A stretch of DNA of 64,000 nt from Myotis daubentonii (GCF_963259705.1 NC_081850.1:32951799-33015798), one strand, 5' to 3'; shown: positions 32,995 to 47,156, counted from the first letter of the stretch. Numbers and translations are program-made. The notes: generated from the letters alone by a model not told the origin.

Positions 32995-34749
32995 CAATAG
33001 ACGGTTCTTTACAGTTCTATCAACTTTTGGAAATTTCTTCCTCTGTAAGAGTTTTGGAAATAAATGGGTCTCCTGAAAGGCTGGTAGTAAAATTTATTTG
33101 GGTGGAAATAGGCGGCTGCCCCTGGGTTTCCAATGTCCCATCTCTGTTCCTCCTGCCATGGGTAAAGTCCAAATTTGTCTTCATCAAGGCCAAAACAAAG
33201 GCCAGTGTCCAGAGTTCTGTTTCATATTATAGCTCCTTTGGAACCCATGCAGTTTGCTACAGGCCCCAGGTGGGACTGCTAAATGCACATGGTTACTACG
33301 GGGAGTAACAAATGGGGCCAGTGCAGGACACTGAGAGAGAGAACTCTGCTCCCTGGGGTTATATTATCTCAGTCTTGGACCAGGAGCTTTTCTGAAATAA
33401 CCAATCAACTTCCCAAACTTTCTCGAGCTTCTGATGGGTCCACCTCCCAACCAATCCTTTCTTTCCCCAGGTTAGATTGACAGGCTATGTTTGCTATTTT
33501 GGCTCCTACTATGCGTGCCTCATAGAAGCGCCTTCCCCTGGGCCATTTGGACTTCGACTGCACATGTGCTTACCTCCCTCTTCAGTGTTTTATCTCTTCC
33601 CCCAGTGATCTGTGGGGAACAGACCAGTGGTTCCCTGAGGCGGGGCGGTGGAGATGTGAAGCTACAACTTCCTGGTGAAGTAAGCAGGGTCATGCTTCCC
33701 AGTTGATCATGCTTAATAATGTCTGCTTCCCTTTGCTTCCTTAATATCTAGCTACCTACGCAAACAGCTGTAAACAATAATATAAACACTCAAATAGGTG
33801 CTGCACAGTGCTTACTTACACCTCGTGGTTCTTTATTATCTTCAGATATAGCCTTCTGGAACAGATCTATTTTTTAAAATGAACTTAGCATTTTGTTATT
33901 ATAAAAATCTTTGCTGTCATCTTTGTTTTGCATAGCTCAGTGTTATAAAGACACCACTCTAATAATAGTTGCTCAACATTTTAAGATGATCATTAAGGCC
34001 TATGAGACTTAATATGAAAAATCTGAAGAAATCATAGAAGATATCAAAAAAAAAAAAAAAAAACGACGCTAAAAGCCTTTTCTATTCTGGCACTCTTATT
34101 GCTCAAATGTGGCCAAAGGCTGCTAAAAAACCACTGTCCCTTCTAAATAATATCCCAGGAATGAGTCTTCCCAGCTGTGAGGGACTAACAATGGGATGAC
34201 AACAAAATGAGCCACCTGACAATGGAGGATGAAGGATCCTTTCATAACTGATCAGTACTGCTTTCCAATAATTGATCAGCAATACTTTCAAGAAAAAAAA
34301 ATCTTAAAAAGCGTGAAAATGTAAACAATAATATAAACAGAGCCACTTTAATATGGAGCTGCTCTGCCAGAAAAACTGCCTCAAATCTTTGGAATGTTAA
34401 AATAGGGCAAAAGAACCTTTAGACTGGGATTAGGCAAACATTGTGTCCCAAAGAATTCTTTACAAAGATAACAAGAAAGCAGTTCTTATGAATAATGGAC
34501 TGACCACCAAACTCCAAATTAAATTTAAAACACTGTTTAAAATTAATATCATTATTATCTGAACCAGTAGAAATGCCTTCCTTCCATTAATGTAATCGTC
34601 CTTCTCCTCTTTCTCATGAATACCCACTGCTTTGTCTCCTACCTGAAACACTATTTGGGCTTCTACCTGAATCAGTGCATCCCAAATGCCCATCTTTACT
34701 GATTTTAAAGAAATACTTGTTACCTCTCACTTTGAAAGGCTTTTTAATT
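32995..34749. other. Unassigned intergenic sequence
   Basis: No gene recognised; some blocks near 33110-33720 are GC-richer and could be old LTR or unique DNA. Confidence 0.45.
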
Positions 34750-34928
34750 TTAATTTGATTGACTGGGAGAGAGAAACATTGATTCAAGAAACATGGATCG
34801 GCTGCTTCCCACACCCCCCGAGTGGGAATCAAACCTGTAACCTAAATATGTACCCCAACTGGGAATCAAACCCACAGCCTTCTTTTGGTGCACGGGACGA
34901 CACTCCAACAGAACCACATTGGCCAGGT
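34750..34928 (-). mobile_element. Degenerate VES-type SINE
   Basis: Reverse, diverged; CCAACTGGGAATCAAACCC and the terminal CATTGGCCAGG remain recognisable. Confidence 0.7.
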
Positions 34929-34944
34929 CCCTTTTTAAGTTAAC

Positions 34945-35425
34945 ACAGTTGTGGGCCAACTAACAAAAGTCTACTCACACTCCTGAATGCATATTGGAAC
35001 TTTAAATCAACCTTCAGGAGTTTATTAGCCAATCACTAGACACCACCACATCCTGCATATATGCATGAACTTTCAGAACTGTTGCCTGTAATCAATCAAA
35101 AAGTAGTAAATATTTCTTCTTACCAACTGGGCACCTACCATAAAACTGCCTCTACATCACTTTTTCCCACACATGTTATCTGTAACCAATGTAAATTCTT
35201 CCAAAACAACTTACATCTTTCTTCTTCAAAACATAATGTATAAAAGTGCTCGTCAACGCCATAATGACAGACATGTGTATCTTTTCTATGTAGTTCTGTT
35301 GATGTGGTCTAGACTTCTGCCCCAGGATCTGGTCCTTTCTGGCTAGCATATGGTTCAATAAACCCTTAAAGCTTTTGGCTGTGAAAGTTCTTTTGTTTGC
35401 TTGTTTGTTTAAACACAATCTTTTC
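34945..35425 (+). mobile_element. Possible solo LTR
   Basis: Has LTR-like order: TATA-type TGTATAAAAGTG (about 35237), AATAAA (about 35358) and then a T-rich stretch. No clear target duplication. Could be unrelated unique sequence. Confidence 0.3.
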
Positions 35426-36777
35426 CTTACCGTCCTGCACTATTAATGTTATTTATCAAGTCAGATCTAAAATCTATGTTTCTGTCTATTCACACTACTC
35501 AAAGCTGACTTACTTGACCCTGATAAATATCATTTATAGGAGTGCCTCCTACTGCAGTTATTAAAAACAAAACTATTCCCAAAACCTAAGAATATGGATA
35601 ATTGGAACAAGGATTCTGAAATCTTTTAACCCTCTCGTTTTATAAATTCGTTATAGTTATGTTCAAAAACAAGATGTTAAACAATTGCTATACATAGAAA
35701 GACCTTATAATGGAATATTTATATAGTGTAAGGCCTAACAGTTGAGTTTTCTTCTATTAAATGTATGACTCAAGCTTTGCTTGATGAGACATCCACTTCA
35801 AAGAAGATTATCTCCAATAAACACAATGCAGCCACAGTAGAAGAACCAGGGGCCTATCTCCACCAAGGCTCTTTTGCTTTAAAGATCTTGGTTTAATTTC
35901 AATAAATGAGCATTTGGGCCACTTGTTTTCTTTTCTTCCCATGCTTTAAATTCCTGCTCTTACGTTTTAGAGTGGGCCCATGAGCCCATGAAAGCTCGAG
36001 CCCCAACATTTGAAAGCAGAACCTTAGGCCAATGCATGTTCCCTCTCTGCCTCACTCCTCTTTCTCCCATTCCTCTCCCTCTCCCATTCTTCTATCCCAA
36101 CAATGATGGTTATTGCTAAATGGCAATCATAATAAGAACCATGGGACCAGTCTAAGCACAACGTTAGTTACTGATAGGCTGAGACCAACATAAAAAGCAA
36201 ATCATTAACAAGTTTTAAAACCGTATTAATAAAGATTGGTGTTTCACTGGAGACAAGGCTTTTCTTTATACATTTGTAAGACTGAAAAAGAATGAACCAT
36301 ATTTAGGAAAAGAATGAACCATATTTAGGGCCTGCACCAATTAAGCAATGCTATCTGGCAGAAGCACAATATAAATTAATTTCTTAATCTAAAAAAACGA
36401 CATATTGCAAAAAAGTAAAAACATTAAATATTTTAATAATTAGGTATATAATGCACATTTTACTCATATGAAATTTCACTCATATGAGAAGTTAAAGGCT
36501 TGACTATAAATTTGACTAATGTGAAAATTTTTAAATTCTCTTCTCTCAGTGTCATTCTGAAATCTCTCTGTTACTATCAGCATCATGACACACTTAGCAT
36601 CTAGTTACCTTGAAATTAATTACAACCAACCCAAACCTGGGAGAAAACATAAAATTTCTGATATTCATACTCAGATGTTTTTCTTAAATAAAATGAAGCT
36701 TATCTCATATAATCTAGTCTTTTGCTTGGGTAATCTTGCTGGCATCCTTATTCTTATTATTATTATTTATTCTGATA
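35426..36777. other. Unassigned intergenic sequence
   Basis: AT-rich, nothing recognised apart from a local repeat of AAAGAATGAACCATATTTAG (about 36288-36328). Confidence 0.5.
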
Positions 36778-37098
36778 CTAGAGGCCTGGTGCACAAAATT
36801 CATGCACTGGGGGGGAGGGGTGTCCTTCAGCCTGGCCTGCACCCTCTCGGAGTCTGGGACCCCTTACTCCTTACCACCCACCTGCAGTGGAGGCGGGAGA
36901 GGCTCCTGATACTGCCGCTGTGCTCGCCAGCTGGGAGCCCAGCTTCTGGCTGAGCGGCACTGCCCCTGTGGGAGCACACTGACCACCAGGGGGCAGCTCC
37001 TGCATTGAGCATCTGTCCCCTGGTGGTCAGTGCTGGTCATATCGATGGGTTGTTCTGCCTTTCAGTCAATTTGCATATTAGGGTTTTATTATATAGGA
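36778..37098 (-). mobile_element. HeliBat-type Helitron with CTCF-like pair
   Basis: Reverse orientation: CTAG and 3' hairpin at 36778-36810, 5' TCC end at 37098. Opposed CTCF-like cores at 36983-36996 and 37013-37026, again 16 bp apart. It lies about 3 kb beyond the JAK2 stop. Confidence 0.92.
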
Positions 37099-38105
37099 TA
37101 ACAAAGTGAAAGAGCTTTAGTAAGTAACACTGGAAAACTAGAGAAACTTTCATTAGAAATCATTTAAATACCAGAACTACAGTGGATATGGTAATGTTCA
37201 TAAGAACATGCAGTATAATCTTAGGAAGCATTTATTTAAAAAAAAATCTAAAGGTAAGTTTACTTTTATAAAAGGCTTTCTCTGCACATCCCTAAACCAA
37301 TGTGTATACCCCCACTTCCTTGGTGGGGGTATTTAAAAGACAATAAAAAAGAAAATAACGTCTGAATATTTATTACATCAATATTTCAATTTTGGGGAAC
37401 ATGCTAAAGGCACAATGAAAAAATTAACACATCTTCATAAACTGGCCATATAACACCACCCCATGGAGAATGGCTCCCAGGTATAGAACTATGGGTATTT
37501 TCTGATGTCTACTCCATAATAAAATTGTTTAAATAAAATTGAAATATCAGAAGTTATAGTTGTGACAAAAATTTCACTTGACTTTATAACAGAAGTCTTG
37601 GGTTGTAAGAAAGCACTCCTTCACAGCAAATTACAGTGTACTGGCAGCACATGTATAAATAACATAAAAAAGTGACTGTTTCCCAAAGCAGGTAGCCATG
37701 GATATAAGGAATTATTTATATAAAGACTGTATAACTTACTATACCATAATATTTACAGAATTACAGAATTCTAAAAAAATCTTTATCCTCATTTCTGAAG
37801 ACTATTAACTTGAAGAAACATTTTGGCATTAACTAGTACAGTAATTACCTATTTCTTGTGCAGAAACAACTAAACAGCTATAGGTTCAATTTCTTTTCAT
37901 GTATAGTCAAAATCAAAATTTAAAACACTACTAACCCTTAATGAATAATAATTCTCTTGAAAACTTAACATTTTACAATAGTCATCAACTCTAAATACTT
38001 AAAAATGCTTATAAAGTATTTCTTCTCTACAACTAAAAATTGAAACATTAAAAATGTTTTAAAAAAATTAGTTAACATCCTTTTTTTAAAAAAAACAAAC
38101 AAAAT

Positions 38106-38330
38106 GGCCCTCTCTGGTTTGGCTCAGTGGATAGAGCACCGTCCTGCAGACTGAAGCATCCTGGGTTCAATTCCAGTCAGAGGCACACGCCCAGGATTGC
38201 GGACTAGATCCCCAGTAGGGGACATGCAGGAGGCAGCCGATCAATGATTCTCTCTCATTGATGCTTCCATCTCTCTCCCCCTCTCCCTTCCTCTCTAAAA
38301 TCAATAGAAAATAATAATAATAAAATAAAT
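38106..38330 (+). mobile_element. VES SINE
   Basis: 16-bp duplication AAAAACAAACAAAATG on both sides. Just beyond the putative JAK2 3' UTR, antisense to it. Confidence 0.93.
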
Positions 38331-38565
38331 AAAAACAAACAAAATGTTTTAGACCTTTAAAATTCTACTTTCAGAACTTAAGTTTTAATACAAAAATCTG
38401 AAATCAAGCACATCATCATACTTTTGACTTGAAAAGTAGGAAAATGGAGATCTTTAATTGCACTGTATTTACAGATCTTGAAGAGTCTTTACAAATTAAA
38501 TAAAAACTATATTCAACTTTCATCAAAATATTTACTAGAAACCTTTTAAAATTTTAAATGATTTT

Positions 38566-40078
38566 TTTATTCGGCAACCACTAAAATATTTTAAAGATCA
38601 TGTAAAAAGAATTTCTCCTCTTTCCTTCCTTCTAACCAAAAGAATCTCAAACTTTACATGTGAAGAATTTTTTCTTACAGAATTTGCACTTTAAAACTAG
38701 CTCCAAAAAATAATCAGAAAAATAATTAAAAGTCTGTTTAAAAAAATAGCACATACCACTGAAACTAGAGTAAGAAATTATTTTCTTTTTAACCCAAATA
38801 CTAAGTATTTTAAACTTTTTATAAATAATAATAAATACCGCCTCATATTATGTACGGTGTATAAAATGGAGTAGCACTAAAACAAATGATGACAATGAAC
38901 AACCCATTATACTTCACTGAAAATAAGTATACTCTCATTTTTCTTAGAGGAATATTATGAATTTTCTACTAGCATTCTGGAATAAAATAACAAGCATACT
39001 TTTTTTTACCAATTTCCTCTCATTTCTCCTTTGAATATAAGACTTTCTAAATTTTCTAAGAAAAAATTTATTCTGAGACTACAAGAGATTTCTGAAATCC
39101 CTAAAATACAGTCTTAAAAAACATCCCTAACCCATACTACGAATCTTAATAGGTTAAATTTAATGCATGATGATAGGTTCCAAGGATTGAAGAATCATAC
39201 TGACAGCCAATAGCTCAAGGGATGACAATAATCCTGCATTTGTAATCTCAAAATTTTAAAAGAAAACTATTTACCAGTCTTAGAAAAATTTAGAGATCTA
39301 TTTAAAAACAACAACATACTCATCACAAATAGATACAAGAGAGACAAATAAGAAAATAGATTGTGTTACAGCTTTGTAAACTTGTTCCATTTCAAAATGT
39401 ATTCTTTATAGTTAGGGAAATCCCTATACAAATAAAACTAAACATTTGTTCCCTTTTCTTTGAAAAATATTTACAGTACATAAAATGATAAGCAAAAAGT
39501 GTACACCTGCTTTTATATTGCTGGCCAGTGATATAGATGAACAAGAACACCAAAGTGCTTACTCAATTATTTGAGCATCTTAATTTGTTTGTATAGTGAA
39601 GTTATTATAGATCAACTATGGAAAAATTAGAAAACACCATTAATGAACCAGCCCTTGTGTAAAAGATCACACAAGATGCCAAGGTATTATACATTCACTG
39701 TGGTAAAAAATGTACATATATATTCTGTGCTTCTTTAACATTGTAAAATTTATATTACAATTTTTTCATCTCTCAAAATTCTGAGTTAAAAAACGTCTAT
39801 TTTTTTCTTTTGCCAAATAAAAGTGACGTTAATCAACTAAGTTCATGAAACTTTTTACAAAATTCTTTACTAAGAACTTTCATCAATTTCTTTTACTGGT
39901 GTCCCCATAAAGAAAAACTCACTATACTTTGAAAGTTTTGAGCAGATATTTCCACATCTTTGTGGCTAGCATCATGATATACATAACAATGACATATGTA
40001 GTAATAGTCCACAACAATGTGAAATACAAAACTTTGTTCTCTAACTTTATTTTGGTCTCAGAGTGAAGTTCATTTCGT
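38566..40078 (-). other. JAK2: Putative JAK2 3' UTR
   Basis: AT-rich sequence without recognised repeats directly after the stop. Human JAK2 has a 3' UTR of roughly 1.4 kb in the classic transcript (from memory); the AATAAA on the - strand at 38566-38571 would give about 1.5 kb, and another at 39067-39072 about 1.0 kb. Which one is used cannot be told from sequence. Sequence to 37100 is similar in base composition and could hold a longer isoform. Confidence 0.45.
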
Positions 40079-40273
<195 letters not shown>

Positions 40274-40324
40274 TTAATTCTTCCATATAGGTATCTGTGC
40301 CTAGATCCACAGTTATATGATTAC

Positions 40325-40837
40325 TAGAGGCCTGGTGCGTGAAATTCGTGCACAATGTGGGGGTCCCCTCAGCCCAGCCTGCACCCTCTCCAATCTGGGA
40401 CCCCTTGGGGGATGTCCGACTGCCGGTTTAGGCCCGATTCCAGGGATCGGGCCTAAACCGGCAGTCGGACATCCCTTTTACAATCCTGGACCACTGGCTC
40501 CTAATCGCTCACCTGCCTGGTAACCCCTAAATCCCGCCCCCCTGCCAGCCTGGTCATCCCCAACTGCCCCCTCCCTGCCAGCCTGGTTGCTCCTAACTGC
40601 CCCCCCCACCGGCCTGGTCACCCCTTACTGCCCCCCTTGAAGGCCTGGTTGCCCTCAACTGCTCCCCTGCTGGCCTGGTCACCCCTCATGGCTCCCCTGC
40701 CAGCCTGACTGCCCCACGCAGCCTGCTGTTCAGTCATTTGGTCATGCCTCACTAAACCCCCTGCCGGCCTGGTTGTAGGCAGCCATCTTGTAAGAGTGTG
40801 AGGGTTAATTTGCATATTACCTCTTTATTATATAGGA
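40325..40837 (-). mobile_element. HeliBat-type Helitron with perfect hairpin
   Basis: Reverse orientation in JAK2-proximal DNA just inside intron 24. It carries a 30-bp perfect inverted repeat (40409-40438 / 40446-40475) with a 7-base loop, and about six 33-35 bp tandem units (about 40517-40705). It abuts the next Helitron directly. Confidence 0.9.
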
Positions 40838-41485
40838 CTAGAGACCCGGTGCATGAATTCGTGCATAGGTGGGGTCCCTCTGGGTGGCCTGCAGGGGTTG
40901 GGCCGAAACCCGCAGTCCAACGCCACCTGCAGCTCTTACCTGTGGCTCGTGCTCATCCCGGCCCCACTGTGCCTGCCGCAGGCTCGCACCCAATCAGTCC
41001 CAATTGGGAGAGGCTCGTGCTGCCAAAGCAGCGCTCGCCAGCCATGAGCCCTGCGTCTGGTGCCCTCCTGAGGGGAGTGGCCTGTGGGATCAGGCTGAAA
41101 CCAGCTCTCCGACATCCCCCATGGGGTCCCAGATTGCAAGAGGGCATAGGCCAGGCTGAGGGACCCCACTGGTGCACGATCAGGCTGGGGAGGGACCACA
41201 GGAGGGCTCCAAGGTATGTTTGGCCCATCTTGCTCAGTCCCAATCGGCCAGACCCCAGTAGCAAGCTAACCTACCGGTCAGAGCGTCTGCCCCTTGGTGG
41301 TCAGTGCATGTCATAGTGACTGGTCGACAACTGTCCACCCCCTGGTGGTCAGTGCATGTCATAGCGAACAGTTGAGGAACCTTAGCATATTATTAGCATA
41401 TTACTCTTTGATTGGTTGTTCAGTTTTTCTGCCGTTTGGTCTATTTGCATATTACCCTTTTATTATATAGGATTATTATATAGGA
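40838..41485 (-). mobile_element. HeliBat-type Helitron, chained
   Basis: CTAG at 40838-40841 and 5' end at 41472; the last bases ATTATTATATAGGA are repeated once more to 41485. CTCF-like cores (reverse) at 41287-41300 and 41335-41348. Its end is 117 bp from JAK2 exon 24. Confidence 0.9.
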
Positions 41486-41509
41486 TGCTATTTATTTAAA
41501 AGCTCATCA

Positions 41510-41782
<273 letters not shown>

Positions 41783-41865
41783 TCAACTTCTTTCAATAAA
41801 TGGGAACAATTCTGTATATGTATGCTTTCTTATATGTTTGAAACATTTTAAAAACAGACTATTTT

Positions 41866-42095
41866 GCTTGGTTGGTGTGACTCAGTGGTTGAGCATCAAC
41901 CCAGGAACCAAGAGGTTGCTGGTTCAATTCCTGGTCAGGGCACATGCCCAGGTTGCAGGTGTGGTACCCAGAGGGGGCATGCAGGAGGCAACTGATTGAT
42001 GATGTTCCTTTCCCATCAATGTTTCTACCTCTCTATCCCTCTCCCTTCCTCTCTCTCTAAAAAAAATCAATGAAAAATATTTTAAAAAGTCAAAC
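41866..42095 (+). mobile_element. VES SINE
   Basis: TGACTCAGTGGTTGAGCATC head, GGTTCAATTCCTGGTCAGGG body. JAK2 intron 23. Confidence 0.88.
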
Positions 42096-42379
42096 TATTT
42101 TAAAACTTCCTTTTCAGGAATACTTCAGACAGGATTGTTATATGTGGAACCTCTATAATGCCATTTCTATAAATGTAATATACTCAACACAAATTCCCTG
42201 AGAAGGGCCCAAAACAAGTGAACTAAAACTATATTTACATTTTTTTGGTGGCTATTGTTTTAACATGTCACATTACATTACATTTCAGCTGAAATAAAAA
42301 CTTGAGTGTAAAAGAGGGCATAATAAAAAGAGTGCAGAATGAATGTTTAAGTAAAAGTACATGGAGAGAAAAATATGTT

Positions 42380-42960
42380 CAAGTGTTAAAAATTCATAAA
42401 AATCTGATTTGTAAGCTAGGAAAATATTTACAGCACATCCTTTATTGAAATATAGAGAGCTCTTATAAACCGGTAAGAAAAATTACTAAAATAAAAATGG
42501 GCAAAGCACATAAGGAGACAATGCACACACATATGTACACCAAATACCCAATAAGTATGTGTTCAGTCACACTAATAGGAGAAATGCAATTTCAAGTCAA
42601 ATAGATGCAACTTCTCTCCTACCAATTTGGCAAAGCTGCATAAAAACACAATGGTGGATACTGTCAAATGATGACATGCACATGCCCTGTGCACTGCTAC
42701 TGAGAATGCAATCTGATACAGCTTTTCTGGAAAGCATTCTGAAAAACTCAAGAACCTTTAAAAGAGTTCATAACCTTTCATCTATTATTAAACTTTTATT
42801 CTAAGGTGACAACCACAGAGAAACAAATATTTATGTATAAGGATGTTCACTATGCTCATTGAGGTGTTACATAAAAGACTGAAAATGGAAAATAACTGTT
42901 TAGAAATTACATCCTTATTATGAAATGCTATCCAAAAGTTAGAAGCCAGATTTTCAGTAA
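42380..42960 (+). mobile_element. Ancient L1 ORF2 end, sense
   Basis: Diverged L1 (ACCAATTTGGCAAAGCTGCA, AAGGATGTTCACTATGCTCA). JAK2 intron 23. Confidence 0.65.
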
Positions 42961-43300
42961 ATAGTTACTAATAAAGGAAATATCCATGCTCTAATACTTA
43001 ATTAAAAAAACAAGACAGCAAGCTGTATAGTATAACCTTTATTTTATAAAAAAATTATTTTAATACAGTTTCACTTTTACATATAAAATTAAAAGAAGCC
43101 AGGAAGAAACATACCACAGTACTAAAATAGTTACCTCTGAGTAGTTGAATTGGAGAGGATTTTTTTCATACTTTTCAATATTAAAGAAAATTCTACAATG
43201 ATCAGAAAAAAACTACTTTAAAAGTTTAACTTTTGCAATAATTCCTAGAATGAATGAGTTATTGGATGTATTAAGAATAATATTAAGAGAATATAGTAAA

Positions 43301-43914
43301 CTAGAGGCCCACTGCACGAAATTCGTGCACGGGAGGGGGGGTGTCCCTCAGCCCAGCCTGCACCCTCTCCAATCTGGGATGCCTTGTGGGATGTCCAACT
43401 ACTGGCAGTCGGACATCACTCTTACAATCCGGGACTGCTGGCTCCTAACCACTTGCCTGCCTTCCTGCCTGATTGTCCCTAACCGCTTCTGCCTATCAGC
43501 CTGATCACCACCTAACTGCTCCCCTGCCGGCCTACTTGATGCCTAATTGCTCCCCTGCTGGCCTGATCGCCTCCAACTGCCCTCTTCTTCCAGCCCAATC
43601 ACCCCCAACTGCCCTCCCCTGCTGGCCCGATCACCCCCAACTGCTCTCCCCTGCCAGTCTGATCGTCCCCAACTGCCCTCTCCTGCTGGCCTGATCTCAG
43701 CCCCAACTGCCCTCCCTTCTGGCCTAATGGCCCCCAACTGCCCTCCCCTGCCAGCCTGATCTCACCCCCAACTGTTCTCCCCTGCAGGTCTGGTTCCACA
43801 CAACTGCCCTTCCCTGCTGTCCTGATCGCCCACAACTGCCCTCCCCTGCCGGCCATCTTGTGGCGACCCTCTTGTGACATCGTGCGATGCCCCCTAGGCT
43901 TATATTATATAGGA
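43301..43914 (-). mobile_element. HeliBat-type Helitron with 32-bp minisatellite
   Basis: CTAG at 43301, hairpin GCACGAAATTCGTGC, 5' TCC end at 43914. The interior (about 43500-43855) is a tandem array of about 11 units of about 32 bp. JAK2 intron 23. Confidence 0.9.
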
Positions 43915-44067
43915 TAGTACTCTACCCCTCTTCTTTTAAAAAATTCAAGTTAATTTAATCAATAAGTTTAGGGTTATTTTGTTGGATGTTGTAATACAAA
44001 TAAGCAAGAAGAGGCTAGATAAGCTTTAAGCTTACTATTATTGTTTGGCAAAGCTTTTCTCATGTTA

Positions 44068-44364
<297 letters not shown>

Positions 44365-45119
44365 CTAAAAAAGGCCTGCTTGCAATGTTGACACTTGACT
44401 GGTACCAGGAACTTAGATTTCAGGAGTGTTTCCACAATTCCCTAAATGATAAGAGGGGCTCACTGTGCCTAAAATGTTTCTGCAAACTACATGGTTTGTG
44501 CTGAATGCCCACTTTCCCTCTAGGAGTCTGAAATTGTAGTACATACCAGGCAGAGGGTGCTTACGTGTCCAGTCCCAATACAAACCTTGGGCACTGTGTT
44601 GTCACAATTACTGCTGGGAAAAGGAAGTGTGTCCCACATGACTTTACTGAGAGAGGACCTTGGAAGATTGTGCTTGGTTTCCTCCAGCTTTGCCCCAGAC
44701 TCCTTTCCCCTTTGCTGATTTGCTTTGTGTCCTTTCCCTATAAAAAATCATAGCTACGAATATGGCTATATGCTGAGTGCTATGAATCCTCCTAGTGAAT
44801 ATCAAACCTGAGAGTGGTCTTAGGAACCTCCAAATACACAAAGATAACTCAAAACAAAAAACAAACAAACAAACAAAAAACCATTTTTGTCTCTATAGGA
44901 AACACCAGGGTTAACTGCAAAGTACCATAGAGAGAAAACATTGCTTCTAAACTGGAGCAAGACTTGAAGCTATCCTATCTAATAAAACAGAAACATGGTA
45001 ATTGGCGTACAACCGCTACCCTTTTCATTGGCTAATCAGCGAGATATGCAAATTAGTCAACAGCCAAGATGGCGGCTAATTTGCATAGGTCAGCCCCAAG
45101 TCTCAGACTGAGGCTTTAG

Positions 45120-46740
45120 GCTGGGGCCTGGGCTGAGCCATCCAGCAATCATTGATGGCGGCAGCGGAGGGGAACCACGTGGAGCCAGCCAGCTATGCTT
45201 GATGGCAGCAGCGGCAGGAAGCTGGGGGTGCTCCGGCCCAAGCCTAAAGCCTCCGCCAGAGGCTTTAGGCTTGAGCCAGTCCAGCCAGCCAGGGATCCTT
45301 GATGGCAGTTGCAGCGGGGAACCGGGACGGAGCCAGCCAGCAATCGGTGGCGGCGGGTTGCTGGGGGTACCCCAGTCCAGGCCTAAAGCCTTGGCCAGAG
45401 GCTTTAGGCTTGGGCCGGGGAGGAGCCAGCCAGCGATTGTTGATGGCGGCGGCTGCAGGGAGCTGGGGGTGCCCCGGCCCAGGCCTAAACCCTCAGCCTG
45501 AGGCGTTAGGCCTGGGTCAGGGAGGAGCCAGCCAGAGATCGTTGATGGTGGGGAGCATGGGGGGGTCCGGCCCAGGCCTAACGCCTCAGCCAGAGGCTTT
45601 AGGCTTGGACTGGGGCGGAGCCAGCTAGCGATGATTGATGGCGGCTTTGGCGGGGAACCGGGGCGGAGCCAGCCAGCGATTGGTGGGGGCGGGGAGCTGG
45701 GGGTGCCCCAGTCCAGGCCTAAAGCCTTGGCCAGAGGCTTTAGGCTTGGGCCGGGGAGGAGCCAGCCAGCGATTGTTGATGGCAGGGAGCATAGGGAGGG
45801 TCCGGCCCAGGCCTAACACCTCAGCCAGCGGCTTTAGGCTTGGACTGGGGCGGAGCCAGCCAGCAATAGTTTATGGCGGCTTTGGCGGGGAATGGGGCGG
45901 AGCCAGCCAGCGATTGGCGGCGGGGAGCTGGTGGTGCCCAGGTCCAGGCCTAAAGCCTCAGCCTGAGGCTTTAGGCCAGGGCCGGGGCGGAGCCAGCCAG
46001 CGATCATTGATGGCCGAGGCGGCTGCAGGGAGCTGGGGGTGCCTCAGCCCAGGCCTAAACCCTCGGCCTGAGGCTTTAGGCCTGGGCCAGGGAGGAGCCA
46101 GCCAGCGATCTTGATGGCGGGGAGCATGGGGGTGGGGGGGGGGGTCCGGCCCAGGCCTAACACCTCAGCCAGAGGCTTTAGGCTTGGACCGTGATGGAGT
46201 CAGCAAGTGATCCTCATGGCGACTTTGGCAGGGAACCGGGTCGGAGCCAGTCAGTGATTGGTGGCGAGGAGCTGGGGGTGCCCTGGTCCAGGTCTAAAGC
46301 CTCGGCCTGAGGCTTTAGGCCGGGGCCGGGGGGGAGCCAGCCAGCGATCAGCGGCAGGGAGCTGGGGGGACGGGGGGCGCCGGCCCAGGCCCAGGCCTAA
46401 CACCTCAACCAGAGGCTTTAGGCTTGGGCCGGGGAGGAGCCAGCCAGAGATCATTGATGGCGGTGGCAGCTGCTGTGGGGAGCTGGGGGTGCCCCGGCCC
46501 AGGCCTAAAATGAGGCTTTAGGTTTGGGCCGGGGAGGAGCCAGCCAGCGATCATTGAGCCAGCGATCACTGATGGCAGCCCAGGCCTAACACCTCAGCCT
46601 GAGGCTTTAAGCTTGGGCCAAGGAGGAGCCAGCCAGCAATCGTTGATGGTGGCAGCGGTGGGGAGCTGGGGGTGCCCCGGCCCAGGGCTAATAACTCTCC
46701 AGAGGCTTTAGGCCCGGCAGGGGCCATACTGGCAATTGGT
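45120..46740 (+). repeat. Modular minisatellite inside Helitron
   Basis: About 19 copies of a GAGCCAGCCAGCGAT-type anchor, spaced alternately about 45-57 and 90-106 bp. The longer units hold an inverted repeat, GCCTAAAGCC ... GGCTTTAGGC, so each can fold. Very GC-rich; it produces long spurious open frames on both strands. Confidence 0.88.
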
Positions 46741-46920
46741 GTGAACTACAGAGGAAACACTTTTTCTGATTGCTGATTGGCTAAGTTCCCTGTGGTCACT
46801 GGTAATATTCTTAGTAACTTGGGTAATGAGAGTCCAAATAGGTGATCTAGGGTTTTTTTACTACACTCCTGGAGACAAAAAGGAAGGTCTGCTGCTGGAG
46901 GGTTAAGAAATGTCATATCC

Positions 46921-47155
46921 TGCCCTAGCTGGTTTGGCTCAGTGGGTAATACCTCGGCCTGCCCAACACAGATTCTGGGTTCAATTCTGACCAAGGGCAT
47001 GTACCTAGGTTGCAGGTTCCTCCCTGGCCCGGGTCCAGGTCAGGGCTCATGCAGGAGGCAACCAATCAAAGTGTTCCTCTCACTTTGATGTTTCTCTCTG
47101 TCTTTCCCTTTCCCCTCCACATTCTCTAAAAATCAATGGAAACATATCCTCAGGT
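46921..47155 (+). mobile_element. VES SINE inside Helitron
   Basis: TGGTTTGGCTCAGTGGG head; its tail runs into the (GGAA)n tract. Confidence 0.88.
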
Positions 47156-47156
47156 G

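Noticed and set aside
43500..43855. Regular short repeats that look CRISPR-like
   Set aside because: Diverged minisatellite units with no distinct spacers, inside a Helitron of a mammalian genome.
45635..46114. Open frame of 159 codons on the + strand
   Set aside because: Lies wholly in the Helitron minisatellite; repetitive, low-complexity product, no start context or homology.
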